A stretch of DNA of 64,000 bases from Solirubrobacteraceae bacterium. Lineage in GTDB: Bacteria; Actinomycetota; Thermoleophilia; Solirubrobacterales; Solirubrobacteraceae. The notes below the pieces were generated by a model. It did not search any database. It saw nothing but the letters and a program-made list of their open reading frames with translations, and was not told the origin of the DNA. Shown in pieces: positions 54,862 through 63,451 of the stretch (the stretch's first letter is position 1; each line of letters opens with the position of its first letter). The translations under genes and the position numbers were made by a program. The stretch covers positions 1 to 64,000 of the forward strand of contig JAEMQS010000015.1 of assembly GCA_016463765.1 (NCBI GenBank), read 5' to 3'.

Positions 54862-56721
54862 GTGGCCATTGACCCGATCACGCTGGGGGTCATGGCCAGC
54901 CGCGTCGACTCCGTCGCGCGCGAGATGACGAACACGATGGTGCGCACGGCGCGCTCCACGACCATGGCGTCGAAGGACTTCTCCTGCTCCATCGCCGGAC
55001 CCGACCACGACATGCTGAGCTGCCCGGACGCCAACCCGGTGCACGTCTACGGGACCGCCCTGCTCGCGCAGGCGATGGCGGACACCCACCCGGACTTCCG
55101 CGAGGGCGACTGCTTCCTGAGCAACGACCCGTACGTCGGTAACAGCCACGCCGCGGACTACACCTTCATGGTCCCCGTCTTCTTCGAGGGCGAGCACATC
55201 TTCACCGCGCTGGCGAAGGCCCACCAGGCCGACTGCGGCAACGCGCTGCCGACGACGTACATGCCGACCGCGCTCGACGTCTACAACGAGGGCGCGCTCG
55301 TCTTCCCCTGCGTGAAGATCCAGTCCGATTTCTCCGACAACGCGGACCTCATCCGCATGTGCGAGCGCCGGATCCGCGCGTTCGACATCTGGTACGGCGA
55401 CTACCTCGCGACCCTCGGCGCCTGCCGCCTGGCCGAGCGCCGCCTGAAGGAGCTGTGCGCGTTCTTCGGCCTCGACGCCGTGCGCGAGTTCGTCGGCGCG
55501 TGGCTGGACTACAGCGAGCAGATGACCGCCGACGCGATCGCGCAGCTGCCCGCCGGCCGGGTCATCGCGCGCACCCAGCTCGACCCGTTCCCGCGCCTGC
55601 CCGACGGCATCCCGCTGCAGGCCGGCATCGAGGTCGACCCCGCCGCCGGGAAGATCACCGTCGACCTGCGCGAGAACCCCGACTGCGTGCCGGTCGGGCT
55701 GAACCTCACCGAGTCGACGACGAAGAACGCCGCCACGAGCGCGGTGCTCTACACGCTGAACGGCGACCCCGACGCGACCCGCGTGAAGGTGCCGAACAAC
55801 AGCGGTACGCACCGGCGCATCGAGATCCTCGTGCGCGAGAACTGCGTGGTGGGCGCACCGCGGCATCCGGCCAGCGCGTCGTGCGCGACGACCACCGTGC
55901 AGGACCGCGTCGTCGGCATGGTCTCGCGCGGGCTCTCCATGATCGGCGAGGGGGTCGGCACCGCCGAGCAGACGTACGGGTCGTCGCCGGTGCAGGCGGT
56001 CGTCTCTGGCGAGGACCAGCGCCGCGACGGCGCGCCATACATCCTCCAGATCTTCAGCGGCACCGCCGGTGGACCGGCGACCCCGCAGAACGACGGCTGG
56101 CTCACCTATCTGATCGCCGGCTCGTCGGGCATGGGCTATGTCGACTCCACCGAGATCAGTGAGCAGAAGTACCCGCTCGTCGTCTGGGAGAAGGTCGTGC
56201 GGGCGGACTCCGAGGGCGCCGGCCGAACGCGCGGCGCGCCGGGGAACGTGTCGATCTACGGGCCGACGGACGACACCATGACCTGCCACTGGTTCATGGA
56301 GGGCCGTCTCAATCGGCCGCAGGGCGCGCGTGGCGGCGGCCAGGCCCAGGGACCCGAGGCGTGGCTGGTGCAGCCCGATGGCGGGTGGGCCGAGCGCCCC
56401 GAGGTCGTCGGCGAACTCGACCTCGCGCCCGGCGAGTCGATCGCCTCCCTGTCCGCGGGTGGCGGCGGCTACGGCCCGCCGCTGGCGCGCGACCCCGAGG
56501 ACGTCCTGCGCGACGTCGTCGACGACTACATCTCCCCGCAGCGCGCCGCGCAGGTCTACGGCGTGGTGCTCACCGGCGACCCGGCGCGCTGGGAGACCCT
56601 GCGCGTCGACCCGGCGGCCACAGCGGTCCGGCGAACAGTGCTTGATGCCGCCGGACCGCTGCGCGCCGTGGACGACGACGCGGCACGCGCCCAGCAACCC
56701 ACACCGAACTGGTGGCTATGA
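54862..56721 (+). CDS. Hydantoinase B/5-oxoprolinase family subunit, HyuB copy 3
   Basis: 619 residues from a GTG at 54862. Blocks: FSCSIAGPDHDMLSC, CFLSNDPYVGNSHAADY, AKAHQADCGNALP, and near the end GGGGYGPPLARDPEDVLRDV. It belongs with copy 4 to a second HyuB subgroup, distinct from copies 1 and 2 (ENCVVG.PRHPASASCATTTVQ block). First gene of a rightward operon with hyuB copy 4 and an aldo-keto reductase, each overlapping by ATGA. Confidence 0.9.
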   Translation: MAIDPITLGVMASRVDSVAREMTNTMVRTARSTTMASKDFSCSIAGPDHDMLSCPDANPVHVYGTALLAQAMADTHPDFREGDCFLSNDPYVGNSHAADYTFMVPVFFEGEHIFTALAKAHQADCGNALPTTYMPTALDVYNEGALVFPCVKIQSDFSDNADLIRMCERRIRAFDIWYGDYLATLGACRLAERRLKELCAFFGLDAVREFVGAWLDYSEQMTADAIAQLPAGRVIARTQLDPFPRLPDGIPLQAGIEVDPAAGKITVDLRENPDCVPVGLNLTESTTKNAATSAVLYTLNGDPDATRVKVPNNSGTHRRIEILVRENCVVGAPRHPASASCATTTVQDRVVGMVSRGLSMIGEGVGTAEQTYGSSPVQAVVSGEDQRRDGAPYILQIFSGTAGGPATPQNDGWLTYLIAGSSGMGYVDSTEISEQKYPLVVWEKVVRADSEGAGRTRGAPGNVSIYGPTDDTMTCHWFMEGRLNRPQGARGGGQAQGPEAWLVQPDGGWAERPEVVGELDLAPGESIASLSAGGGGYGPPLARDPEDVLRDVVDDYISPQRAAQVYGVVLTGDPARWETLRVDPAATAVRRTVLDAAGPLRAVDDDAARAQQPTPNWWL

Positions 56722-58631
56722 CCCCTTCGACGCAGGACCAGGAGCCCCCCATGGAAGTCGACATCGACAAGGTGACGCTGACGGTGATGGCGAACCGCAT
56801 CAACTCGATCGTCATGGAGATGACGAACACGATGGTGCGCACCGCCCGCTCCACCACGATGGCCGCGCGCGACTTCTCGTGCTCGATCACGAGCCACACG
56901 CACGAGATGCTGTCGTTCGCCGAGGCCGCGCCGGTCCACGTCTACGGCTCGGGGATGCTCGCCCAGGACATGGAGGAGTTCCATCCTGAGTTCCAGGCCG
57001 GCGACGTCTTCATGAGCAACGACCCGTACGGCGGCAACAGCCACACCGCCGACCAGACGCTGCTGGTCCCCGTCTTCCTCGAGGGCGTCCACCTCTTCAC
57101 CGCGCTGGCGAAGGCCCACCAGGCCGACATCGGCAACGCGATCCCGACGACCTACTCGCCGACCGCGACCGACGTCTACAACGAGGGCGCGCTCGTCTTC
57201 CCCATGATCCTCATGGCGCGCGGCGGGTGGGAGAACACCGACGTGCTGCGCATGTGCGAGCGGCGGATCCGCTCCTACGAGACGTGGTACGGCGACTACC
57301 TCGCGACGCTCGGCGCGGTGCGCCTGGCCGAGCGGCGGCTGAAGGAGCTCGCGGTGTGGCTCGGCGGCGTCGAGGAGACGAAGGCCTACCTCGCCGCGTT
57401 CCTGGACTACTGCGAGCAGATGGCCGGCGAGGCGATCTCCGAGCTGCCCGCCGGGCGCATCGTGACCAAGACGGAGCTCGACCCGTTCCCGCAGGTCCCC
57501 GAGGGGATCAAGCTGCAGGCGACGATCGACGTCGACCCGGACGCCGGAAAGATCACCGTCGACCTGCGCGACAACCCCGACTGCGTGCCGGCCGGCCTGA
57601 ACCTCACCGAGTCGACGGCGAAGAACGCGGCGACCACCGGTGTGCTGATCGCGCTGAACTCCAAGCGCGACGCGCAGCGGCTGCGCGTCTACAACAACGC
57701 GGGTGCCTTCCGGCGGATCGAGGTCCTCACCCGCGAGAACTGCGTGGTCGGCAAACCGCGCCACCCGGCGAGCGCGTCGTGCGCGACGACGACCGTGCAG
57801 TGCCGGACCGTCGGCATGACCCTCATCGGGATGGCCGCGCTCGGCGACGGGTACGGCGCGACCGAGCCGGCGTACGGGTCGGCCGCCGTGCAGGGCGTGC
57901 TCTCCGGCCACGACCCGCGCCGCGAGGGCAACCCGCCGTTCATGTTCCAGATCTTCGCGGGGACACAGGGCGGCCCGGCGACGCCCGAGTCCGACGGCTG
58001 GCTGACGTTCCTCGTCACCGGCGGCTGCGGCATCAACTACATCGACAACTCCGAGGTGCTCGAGCAGAAGTACCCCATCGTCCTGTGGGAGCGCAGCGTC
58101 TGGGAGGACTCCGAGGGCGCCGGTCGCACGCGCGGCGCGCCGGGCAACGTGTGCATCTACGGCCCGCGGTTCGAGGACATGGAGGTCCAGTACTTCCACG
58201 ACGGCGTCGTGAATCGCATCAAGGGCGTGCACGGCGGCTCGTCGCCGATGGGCCCCGAGGCATGGAACATCACGACCGACGGCGCGTGGTCGAAGTACCC
58301 GTACTCGGTCGGCGAGATCGTGCTCGAGGCGGGCGAGTCGATCGTGTCGCTGTCGGCCGGTGGCGGGGGCTACGGCAACCCGCTGGACCGTTCGCCGGAG
58401 GCCGTGCTCGTCGACGCCGTCGAGGGCTTCGTGTCGGTCGGCCGCGCGCAGGAGGTCTACGGCGTGGTGATCACGGGCGACCCCGAGCGCTGGGAGACCC
58501 TGGCCATCGACGAGGCAGCGACCGCCGCGCGACGGGCCGAGATGGCCGCGGCCGGGCCGCTGCCGCTGGAGGCCGACGACGCGTCGCGCGCCGTCCATCC
58601 CCACCTCGACTGGTGGGCCGCGGCCGCATGA
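56718..58631 (+). CDS. Hydantoinase B/5-oxoprolinase family subunit, HyuB copy 4
   Basis: 637 residues from the ATG at 56718 (ATGA overlap with the previous stop; a GTG at 56712 is also possible). Blocks: FSCSITSHTHEMLSF, VFMSNDPYGGNSHTADQ, AKAHQADIGNAIP and GGGGYGNPLDRSPEAVLVDAV. It is closely related to copy 3, so a tandem duplication or a two-subunit B component is likely. No HyuA gene accompanies it in this window. Confidence 0.9.
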   Translation: MTPSTQDQEPPMEVDIDKVTLTVMANRINSIVMEMTNTMVRTARSTTMAARDFSCSITSHTHEMLSFAEAAPVHVYGSGMLAQDMEEFHPEFQAGDVFMSNDPYGGNSHTADQTLLVPVFLEGVHLFTALAKAHQADIGNAIPTTYSPTATDVYNEGALVFPMILMARGGWENTDVLRMCERRIRSYETWYGDYLATLGAVRLAERRLKELAVWLGGVEETKAYLAAFLDYCEQMAGEAISELPAGRIVTKTELDPFPQVPEGIKLQATIDVDPDAGKITVDLRDNPDCVPAGLNLTESTAKNAATTGVLIALNSKRDAQRLRVYNNAGAFRRIEVLTRENCVVGKPRHPASASCATTTVQCRTVGMTLIGMAALGDGYGATEPAYGSAAVQGVLSGHDPRREGNPPFMFQIFAGTQGGPATPESDGWLTFLVTGGCGINYIDNSEVLEQKYPIVLWERSVWEDSEGAGRTRGAPGNVCIYGPRFEDMEVQYFHDGVVNRIKGVHGGSSPMGPEAWNITTDGAWSKYPYSVGEIVLEAGESIVSLSAGGGGYGNPLDRSPEAVLVDAVEGFVSVGRAQEVYGVVITGDPERWETLAIDEAATAARRAEMAAAGPLPLEADDASRAVHPHLDWWAAAA

Positions 58632-59713
58632 TCCTGCGCAGGCTGGGCAACTCGGGTCTGCAGGTCTCGGCGATCTCGCTGGGCACGATGGGCTTCGGCG
58701 GCGTCGGCGGGTTCGGCCGCGTCGGCGCGGGTGGCGTCGAGGACGCGCGGGCGCAGATCGACCTGTGCCTCGACGCGGGCGTCAACCTCATCGACACCGC
58801 CGACGCGTACTCGTCGGGCGTGTGCGAGGAGATCGTCGGCGAGGCGATCCGCGGCCGCCGCGACGAACTGCTGCTCGCCACGAAGGTCGGCATGAACATC
58901 GGCCCGACCGAGAACGACCGCGGCCTGTCGCGCCACCACATCGTGCGCCAGTGCGAGGCGTCGCTGCGCCGCCTGGGCGTCGACCACATCGACCTCTACC
59001 AGGTGCACTCCTGGGACGGGATGACACCGATGGAGGAGACGATCGCGGCGCTGGAGTCACTGGTCGCGAGCGGCAAGGTGCGGTACCTGGGCTGCTCGAA
59101 CTTCTCGGCCTGGCAGGTGATGAAGGGCCTGTGGACGGCCGACCGGATGGGCGCCACCCCGTTCGTCAGCCAGCAGATCCACTACACGCTGCAGGCGCGC
59201 GAGGCGGAGTACGAGCTCGTGCCGCTGTCGATCGACCAGGGGCTGGGGATCCTGTCGTGGAGTCCTTTGGCCGGGGGTCTGCTGACGGGCAAGTACCGGC
59301 GGGGCGTCGAGCCGCCCGAGGGTTCGCGGCACCTGACGGACTGGAACGAACCGCCCGTGCGCGACGGCGAGCAGCTGTACGACATCGTCGATGAGCTCGT
59401 GGCCATTGGTGCCGAGCTGGACGTGCCGCCGGTGCGTGTGGCGCTGGCGTGGCTGATGGGCCGGCCGGCGATGAGCTCGCTGGTCGTGGGTGCGCGGACG
59501 CCGGAGCAGCTGGCCGACTCGCTGGCGGCGGTCGACGTCGTGCTCTCCGACGAGCAGCGTGCGCGGCTCGATGCGGTCTCGAACCCGGCGTTGCTGTACC
59601 CGTACTGGCATCAGCGCCAGACCGTCCCGGAGCGGTTCGGGCCGGCGGATCTGACGCTGCATGGGCCGGGTGGTGTGGCGTGGGAGAAGTCGGCGGTGCC
59701 GCTGGCGGGTTGA
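58628..59713 (+). CDS. Aldo-keto reductase
   Basis: 361 residues. The AKR blocks are clear: ISLGTMGFGG, LIDTADAYSSGVCEEIVGEAI with the catalytic Asp/Tyr, TKVGMN with the Lys, and DLYQVHSWD with the His. NADPH-binding end: VVGARTPEQLADSLAA. It reduces or oxidises a carbonyl compound with NADP(H). The ATGA overlap with hyuB copy 4 places it in the same pathway. A palindromic repeat follows its stop. Confidence 0.92.
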   Translation: MILRRLGNSGLQVSAISLGTMGFGGVGGFGRVGAGGVEDARAQIDLCLDAGVNLIDTADAYSSGVCEEIVGEAIRGRRDELLLATKVGMNIGPTENDRGLSRHHIVRQCEASLRRLGVDHIDLYQVHSWDGMTPMEETIAALESLVASGKVRYLGCSNFSAWQVMKGLWTADRMGATPFVSQQIHYTLQAREAEYELVPLSIDQGLGILSWSPLAGGLLTGKYRRGVEPPEGSRHLTDWNEPPVRDGEQLYDIVDELVAIGAELDVPPVRVALAWLMGRPAMSSLVVGARTPEQLADSLAAVDVVLSDEQRARLDAVSNPALLYPYWHQRQTVPERFGPADLTLHGPGGVAWEKSAVPLAG

Positions 59714-59752
59714 CGCCGACGTTCCTTGCGGTGAGCGACAGGAACGTCGGCG
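59714..59752. repeat. Dispersed palindromic element, copy B
   Basis: Arms CGCCGACGTTCCT (59714-59726) and AGGAACGTCGGCG (59740-59752) pair perfectly over 13 bases around a 13-base loop. The reverse strand matches copy A (25375-25411) at 33 of 37 positions. It lies between convergent genes, so it may also act as a terminator. Confidence 0.75.
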
Positions 59753-59756
59753 AACG

Positions 59757-61382
59757 TCAGCGCTTGACGCGCACCGTGACCGTGGCGCTCACCCGGCGCC
59801 GCGTCACCGGGTCGGCGTAGCTGACGCTCAGCTTCGCCGTGCGCGTGACACGGGCCCGCAGCTTGAACGACCCGTCCTTGCCCGCGCGGGTCGAGGCGAG
59901 CACGCGGGCCCCGCGCTTGAGCGTCACCCGGACCCCGGTAATCGGTGTGCGGTCGGCGTTCAGCGCCCGCCCCTTCACCGTCACCTTGCCGGGCCGGCGG
60001 AGCTTGACCAGCCTGTGGCCCAGCCGCAGGAGCGGGGGCTGACCCGCAGCCGCAGGGGTGCTCTTCCCGGCCGACCCCGTGACGGGCGGCGGCCAGCCGC
60101 CAACCGGGCGCGGCCGCACGACGGGCATCGGGGTGGAGATCGGGTCGAGGTCCGGCCGGATGACCTCCTCGCAGTTGCCGTCGGCGCCGTCGAGGTGCGC
60201 GGCGTCGGCGATCACCACGTCCCATCCGTCGGCGCAGTACGCCTGGTCTGGTCCGCCGTCCTCGACGTGCAGGTAGTCGTACCTCGTCTCAGAGGCGGAC
60301 GGGGCGCGCAGCGGATCGGCGGGCAACGCAGCGGACCCACCGAACAGCTGGTCGCGTCCCGCGCCACCGAAGACGGCGTCGTCGCCCTCGTCGCCGTACA
60401 GCGTGTCGTCGCCGTCGCTGCCGTCGATGATGTCGTCGCCGGGGCCGCCGGAGACGGACGCGGGGACGGTCGTGACGATGTCGTCATCCCTGTTCGTGGC
60501 GACCACTCGGCCGAGGCGACTGAAGCGGTCAGTGTCCGTCTCGCCGCTGAGGCTGCGGACGGTGATGAGCGTGGCCGACGAACCGGGGGCCCGGTCGATG
60601 TCCATGATCAGCGGCCCGCTGCGGCGAGAGTAGTCGGCGGTCAGGCTGTCACGCGTGGTCAGCCAGTCCGCGCCGTTGCGGCCGTCGACGCGGTCCAAGC
60701 CCTCGTAGCCGTCGATGACGTTGAGCGCGTCGTCGCCGAGGAGCACGTCGGCGAACGCCGTGCCCCGCACATCCTCGAAGCCGCTCACCGCGTCCTGCTC
60801 ACCGCCGGCCAGCGGGTGCATGAGCCCGGCCGCGAGATCGACGAGGACGCCCGCGGAGCGGGGGGTCGTCCGGTACGGAAGCGCGGTCCCCTGCGGGATG
60901 TCCGCCGCCAGGCGATCGGACCCGCCGCCACCGGAGACGACGTCGTCGCCGATCCCGGGGTCGATCTCGTCGTTGCTCGCCCCGCCGGACAGCCGGTCGT
61001 CCCCGTCGCCACCGGCGATCAGCGTGCGGAAGCCGGAGACCATGGCGCCGAGGCGCACCGTGTCATCTCCGGGGCCCATATCCAGCAGCAGCGGATCGCG
61101 CTGGTCGAAGCCCGTGTAAGCACACGCGAGAGTCGCACCGGGCGCGCCGCCTCCGGTGCAGTGGGCGAAGGCCGCGGGCGCGGTGATGGTCTGCCCGGCA
61201 CCCGGGACGTAGGTGAACGTGGTGACCTGCGCGGAGGTCGCCACGCTCAGGGCAACCTCGTCGTTGCCGTCCGTGCCCTTCAGGCCAGCACTCGTCAGCT
61301 CCATCGCGTGAGCCGAGGCCGTGGTCCATCCGGTGAGCGCGATCGCCAGAGCGATCGCGATGTGCAGCTTCCGTGCCGCCAT
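59757..61382 (-). CDS. Secreted RTX-repeat protein with C-terminal Ig-like region
   Basis: 541 residues from the ATG at 61382. A Sec signal peptide ends near ASAHA. The mature part has several glycine/aspartate nonapeptide-type repeats that bind calcium (GGDGDDRLSGGASNDEI, GSDGDDTLYGDEGDD, GGAGRDQLFGG). A Pro-rich linker (about 410-440) leads to a C-terminal beta-rich domain with a TVKGRALNADRTPITGVRVTL repeat, as in bacterial carboxypeptidase-regulatory-like or Ig-like domains. No toxin or protease domain is visible. Cysteines are few. No operator of the GntR type was found upstream. Confidence 0.8.
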   Translation of the reverse strand: MAARKLHIAIALAIALTGWTTASAHAMELTSAGLKGTDGNDEVALSVATSAQVTTFTYVPGAGQTITAPAAFAHCTGGGAPGATLACAYTGFDQRDPLLLDMGPGDDTVRLGAMVSGFRTLIAGGDGDDRLSGGASNDEIDPGIGDDVVSGGGGSDRLAADIPQGTALPYRTTPRSAGVLVDLAAGLMHPLAGGEQDAVSGFEDVRGTAFADVLLGDDALNVIDGYEGLDRVDGRNGADWLTTRDSLTADYSRRSGPLIMDIDRAPGSSATLITVRSLSGETDTDRFSRLGRVVATNRDDDIVTTVPASVSGGPGDDIIDGSDGDDTLYGDEGDDAVFGGAGRDQLFGGSAALPADPLRAPSASETRYDYLHVEDGGPDQAYCADGWDVVIADAAHLDGADGNCEEVIRPDLDPISTPMPVVRPRPVGGWPPPVTGSAGKSTPAAAGQPPLLRLGHRLVKLRRPGKVTVKGRALNADRTPITGVRVTLKRGARVLASTRAGKDGSFKLRARVTRTAKLSVSYADPVTRRRVSATVTVRVKR

Positions 61383-61461
61383 GCGGTGGCGGATGGTACA
61401 CAGAGTCTGACCAGAGTGACAACCTAGACGCTTTCGCGTCTCGGGGGCCGCCGTCCAGGCG

Positions 61462-61863
61462 TCAGGCCCCGCCCGCCTCCGCCCACTGATCGCGCCCGAG
61501 CCCATTGTTCTCGGTCTCCGCCGGGCCGTCCTCCCGCACCTTGCCGGTCAGCGTCTCGACCAGGATCTGCCGGTGGCGCGTCGTCCCAACGTTCACCAGC
61601 TCGTGGGTAAGCCGCGGGTCGTCGCCCGCGCCGATGGTCGTCGCCGACACGTACCCGTCCTGCGCCGACGTCGGCCGCGCGGGCTCGCCCGGCACCCGCA
61701 CCTCAAGCTCGTTGTCCTCCGTCACGTAGGCGAAGACGAAGTCGTGGTGGTGGCGGTGGATGCCGCTGCTCTCGCCGGGCTCCAGCACGAGGTCCCAGAC
61801 GCGGACGTGCTCGTTCTCGAACAGCAGCTTCGTGCCGATGGCGGGCGATGGTTCGATGCTCAT
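61462..61863 (-). CDS. Cupin-like protein
   Basis: 133 residues from the ATG at 61863. A single cupin motif (GIHRHHHDFVFAYVTE: His-rich then Glu/Asp) suggests a metal-binding site. Motif 2 is the HELVNVGTTRHRQILVE strand. It follows the gamma-glutamyltransferase-like gene on the same strand with a 20-base gap, so co-transcription is likely. Substrate unknown. Confidence 0.78.
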   Translation of the reverse strand: MSIEPSPAIGTKLLFENEHVRVWDLVLEPGESSGIHRHHHDFVFAYVTEDNELEVRVPGEPARPTSAQDGYVSATTIGAGDDPRLTHELVNVGTTRHRQILVETLTGKVREDGPAETENNGLGRDQWAEAGGA

Positions 61864-61883
61864 GCGTACCCCGGTCGGCGGGC

Positions 61884-63308
61884 TCAGCGGCCCGCGGCGT
61901 ATCCGTCCTTGCGGCTGTCCGACCCGCCCACGAGCGTGTCGCCGTCGACGAGAATCGCCTGCCCGCCACCGAACTGCAGCGGGTCGGCTTCGGCGCGCAG
62001 CGGCAGGTCGGCGGGCGGGCGGCCGGTCCATGCGCCGTGCTCAGCCAGGACGTGGTCGGCCTCGACGCGGAAGCGGGGCCGGTCCAACGCGGCCTGCGGG
62101 TCGAGCCCGTCGTCCAGCACACCGGAGACGAACTGCACGTGCGCCTGCGCCTGGATGAACCCGCCCATGACACCGAACGGGCCGAGCAGCTCGCCGTCGC
62201 GTTCGAGCAGTCCGGGGATGATCGTGTGGTACGGCCGACGGCCCGCGCGGACCTCGCCCTCGACCTCGAAGCACGCGCCCCGGTTCTGCAGGACGACCCC
62301 GGTGTCCCCGGCGACGACGCCCGAGCCGAACGGCTCGTACAGGCTCTGGATGAACGACACCGCCATGCCGTCGCCGTCGACCGCGCAGAGGTAGACGGTG
62401 CCGCCCGCGGGCTCGGTGACGTTCTCGCGCGTGCGCGCGCCCGCACGCGCGCGAAGATGCTCAGGGTCGAGCAGGCCGGAGACGTCGGCGCCGTCGCGCA
62501 CCGTCGCGCGGCCGTCCTCCAGGGCGAGGCGAACGGCGTCGAGCCGGTCACCGTCGTCAGGCTGGTCGCTGAGCAGCTCGAGGATGCCGAGCCCCTCCAG
62601 CGCGACGACGCCCTGGGTCGGCGCGGGGAGTTCCAGCACGTCGACCCCGCGGTAGCGCAGGCGCAGCGGTTCGACCCAACCCGGGGTAAACGCCGCCAGG
62701 TCGTCTTCCGTCAGCGTGCTTGCGGCCGCGATGGCTGCGGCCCGCTCGCCACGGTAGAGCGCGTCCGGGCCGTCGGCGGCGAGCGCGCGCAGCGTCGCAG
62801 CCAGCTCAGGGAGGACGACGCGGGCGCCCCGGGCGGGCGCCGGGTCGTAGCCGCGCGGCAGGCGGTCGGCCGAGCCCCACGCCCAGGCGCATCGCGGGGC
62901 GACCGCGAAGCCGCGTTCGGCCAGGTCGATCGCGGGGGCGAGGCAGACATCGAGGCCGAGCTTCCCGTGCCGGCGCAGCAGCGCGTCCCAGCCGGCGACC
63001 CCACCGGGGACCGTCACCGAACCCGGGCCGTCGGTGTGCACCGGGAGCGGCGGCGCGTCGGCAGCCGCGGGCCCCGCGGAATCCAGCCCCTCCGCGCGTC
63101 CATCGCGGTGGACGATGGCGAACGCGTCACCACCGATCCCCGTGGACATCGGCTCGCACACGCACAGCGCCGCAGCGGTGGCAACCACTGCGTCGGCCGC
63201 GTTGCCACCGCGCGCGAGCATCGCGAGCCCGGCCTGCACCGCCTGCCCCTGCGACGCACAGACCATGTGCTCTGCGGCAACGGCGGGCGGGCGCTGAACG
63301 TGCGTCAT
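61884..63308 (-). CDS. Gamma-glutamyltransferase-family Ntn hydrolase
   Basis: 474 residues from the ATG at 63308. The N-terminal block ASQGQAVQAGLAMLARGGNAADAVVA, PMSTGIGGDAF and PGSVTVPGGVAGWDAL are all GGT signatures. The nucleophile Thr304 (GGTVYLCAVDGDG) would be exposed by autoprocessing between a large and a small subunit. No signal peptide is present, so it is cytosolic, unlike many GGTs. Gamma-glutamyl hydrolysis or transfer could feed the 5-oxoprolinase/hydantoinase pathway. The start gives a leaderless mRNA from a -35/-10 pair at 63316-63344. Confidence 0.88.
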   Translation of the reverse strand: MTHVQRPPAVAAEHMVCASQGQAVQAGLAMLARGGNAADAVVATAAALCVCEPMSTGIGGDAFAIVHRDGRAEGLDSAGPAAADAPPLPVHTDGPGSVTVPGGVAGWDALLRRHGKLGLDVCLAPAIDLAERGFAVAPRCAWAWGSADRLPRGYDPAPARGARVVLPELAATLRALAADGPDALYRGERAAAIAAASTLTEDDLAAFTPGWVEPLRLRYRGVDVLELPAPTQGVVALEGLGILELLSDQPDDGDRLDAVRLALEDGRATVRDGADVSGLLDPEHLRARAGARTRENVTEPAGGTVYLCAVDGDGMAVSFIQSLYEPFGSGVVAGDTGVVLQNRGACFEVEGEVRAGRRPYHTIIPGLLERDGELLGPFGVMGGFIQAQAHVQFVSGVLDDGLDPQAALDRPRFRVEADHVLAEHGAWTGRPPADLPLRAEADPLQFGGGQAILVDGDTLVGGSDSRKDGYAAGR

Positions 63309-63310
63309 CG

Positions 63311-63322
63311 ATTGGATCCTAT
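63311..63322. promoter_or_regulatory. GntR-type operator candidate, site 9 (GGT)
   Basis: ATTGGATCCTAT, two mismatches from the consensus. It covers the -10 hexamer of the GGT promoter (63316-63321). Confidence 0.7.
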
Positions 63323-63344
63323 GGACGGAATACACGGTGTTCAA
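63316..63344 (-). promoter_or_regulatory. Leaderless promoter of the gamma-glutamyltransferase gene
   Basis: On the minus strand TTGAAC (63344-63339), a 17-base spacer and TAGGAT (63321-63316) form a good sigma-70-type pair. Seven bases separate the -10 from the A of the ATG at 63308, so transcription should begin at the start codon. The operator site 9 overlaps the -10, which would give direct repression. Confidence 0.72.
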
Positions 63345-63375
63345 GCCGGGATTCTGGCCCAGATTGTGGTCATGG

Positions 63376-63387
63376 ATTGGATACGAT
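63376..63387. promoter_or_regulatory. GntR-type operator candidate, site 10 (EamA, degenerate)
   Basis: ATTGGATACGAT, a degenerate copy in the 143-base gap before the EamA ORF. Left half perfect, right half poor. A TTG start for the EamA gene at 63377 would lie within it. Confidence 0.45.
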
Positions 63388-63451
63388 TCTCGCCATTCCG
63401 CCCTCTGGTTCTCCTTCGCGCCGCGATCGGCGCCGCACCGCCGGGATCGCC

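Noticed and set aside
59757-61382. RTX toxin or protease
   Set aside because: Calcium-binding repeats alone are present. There is no toxin, protease or lipase domain and no type I secretion genes nearby.
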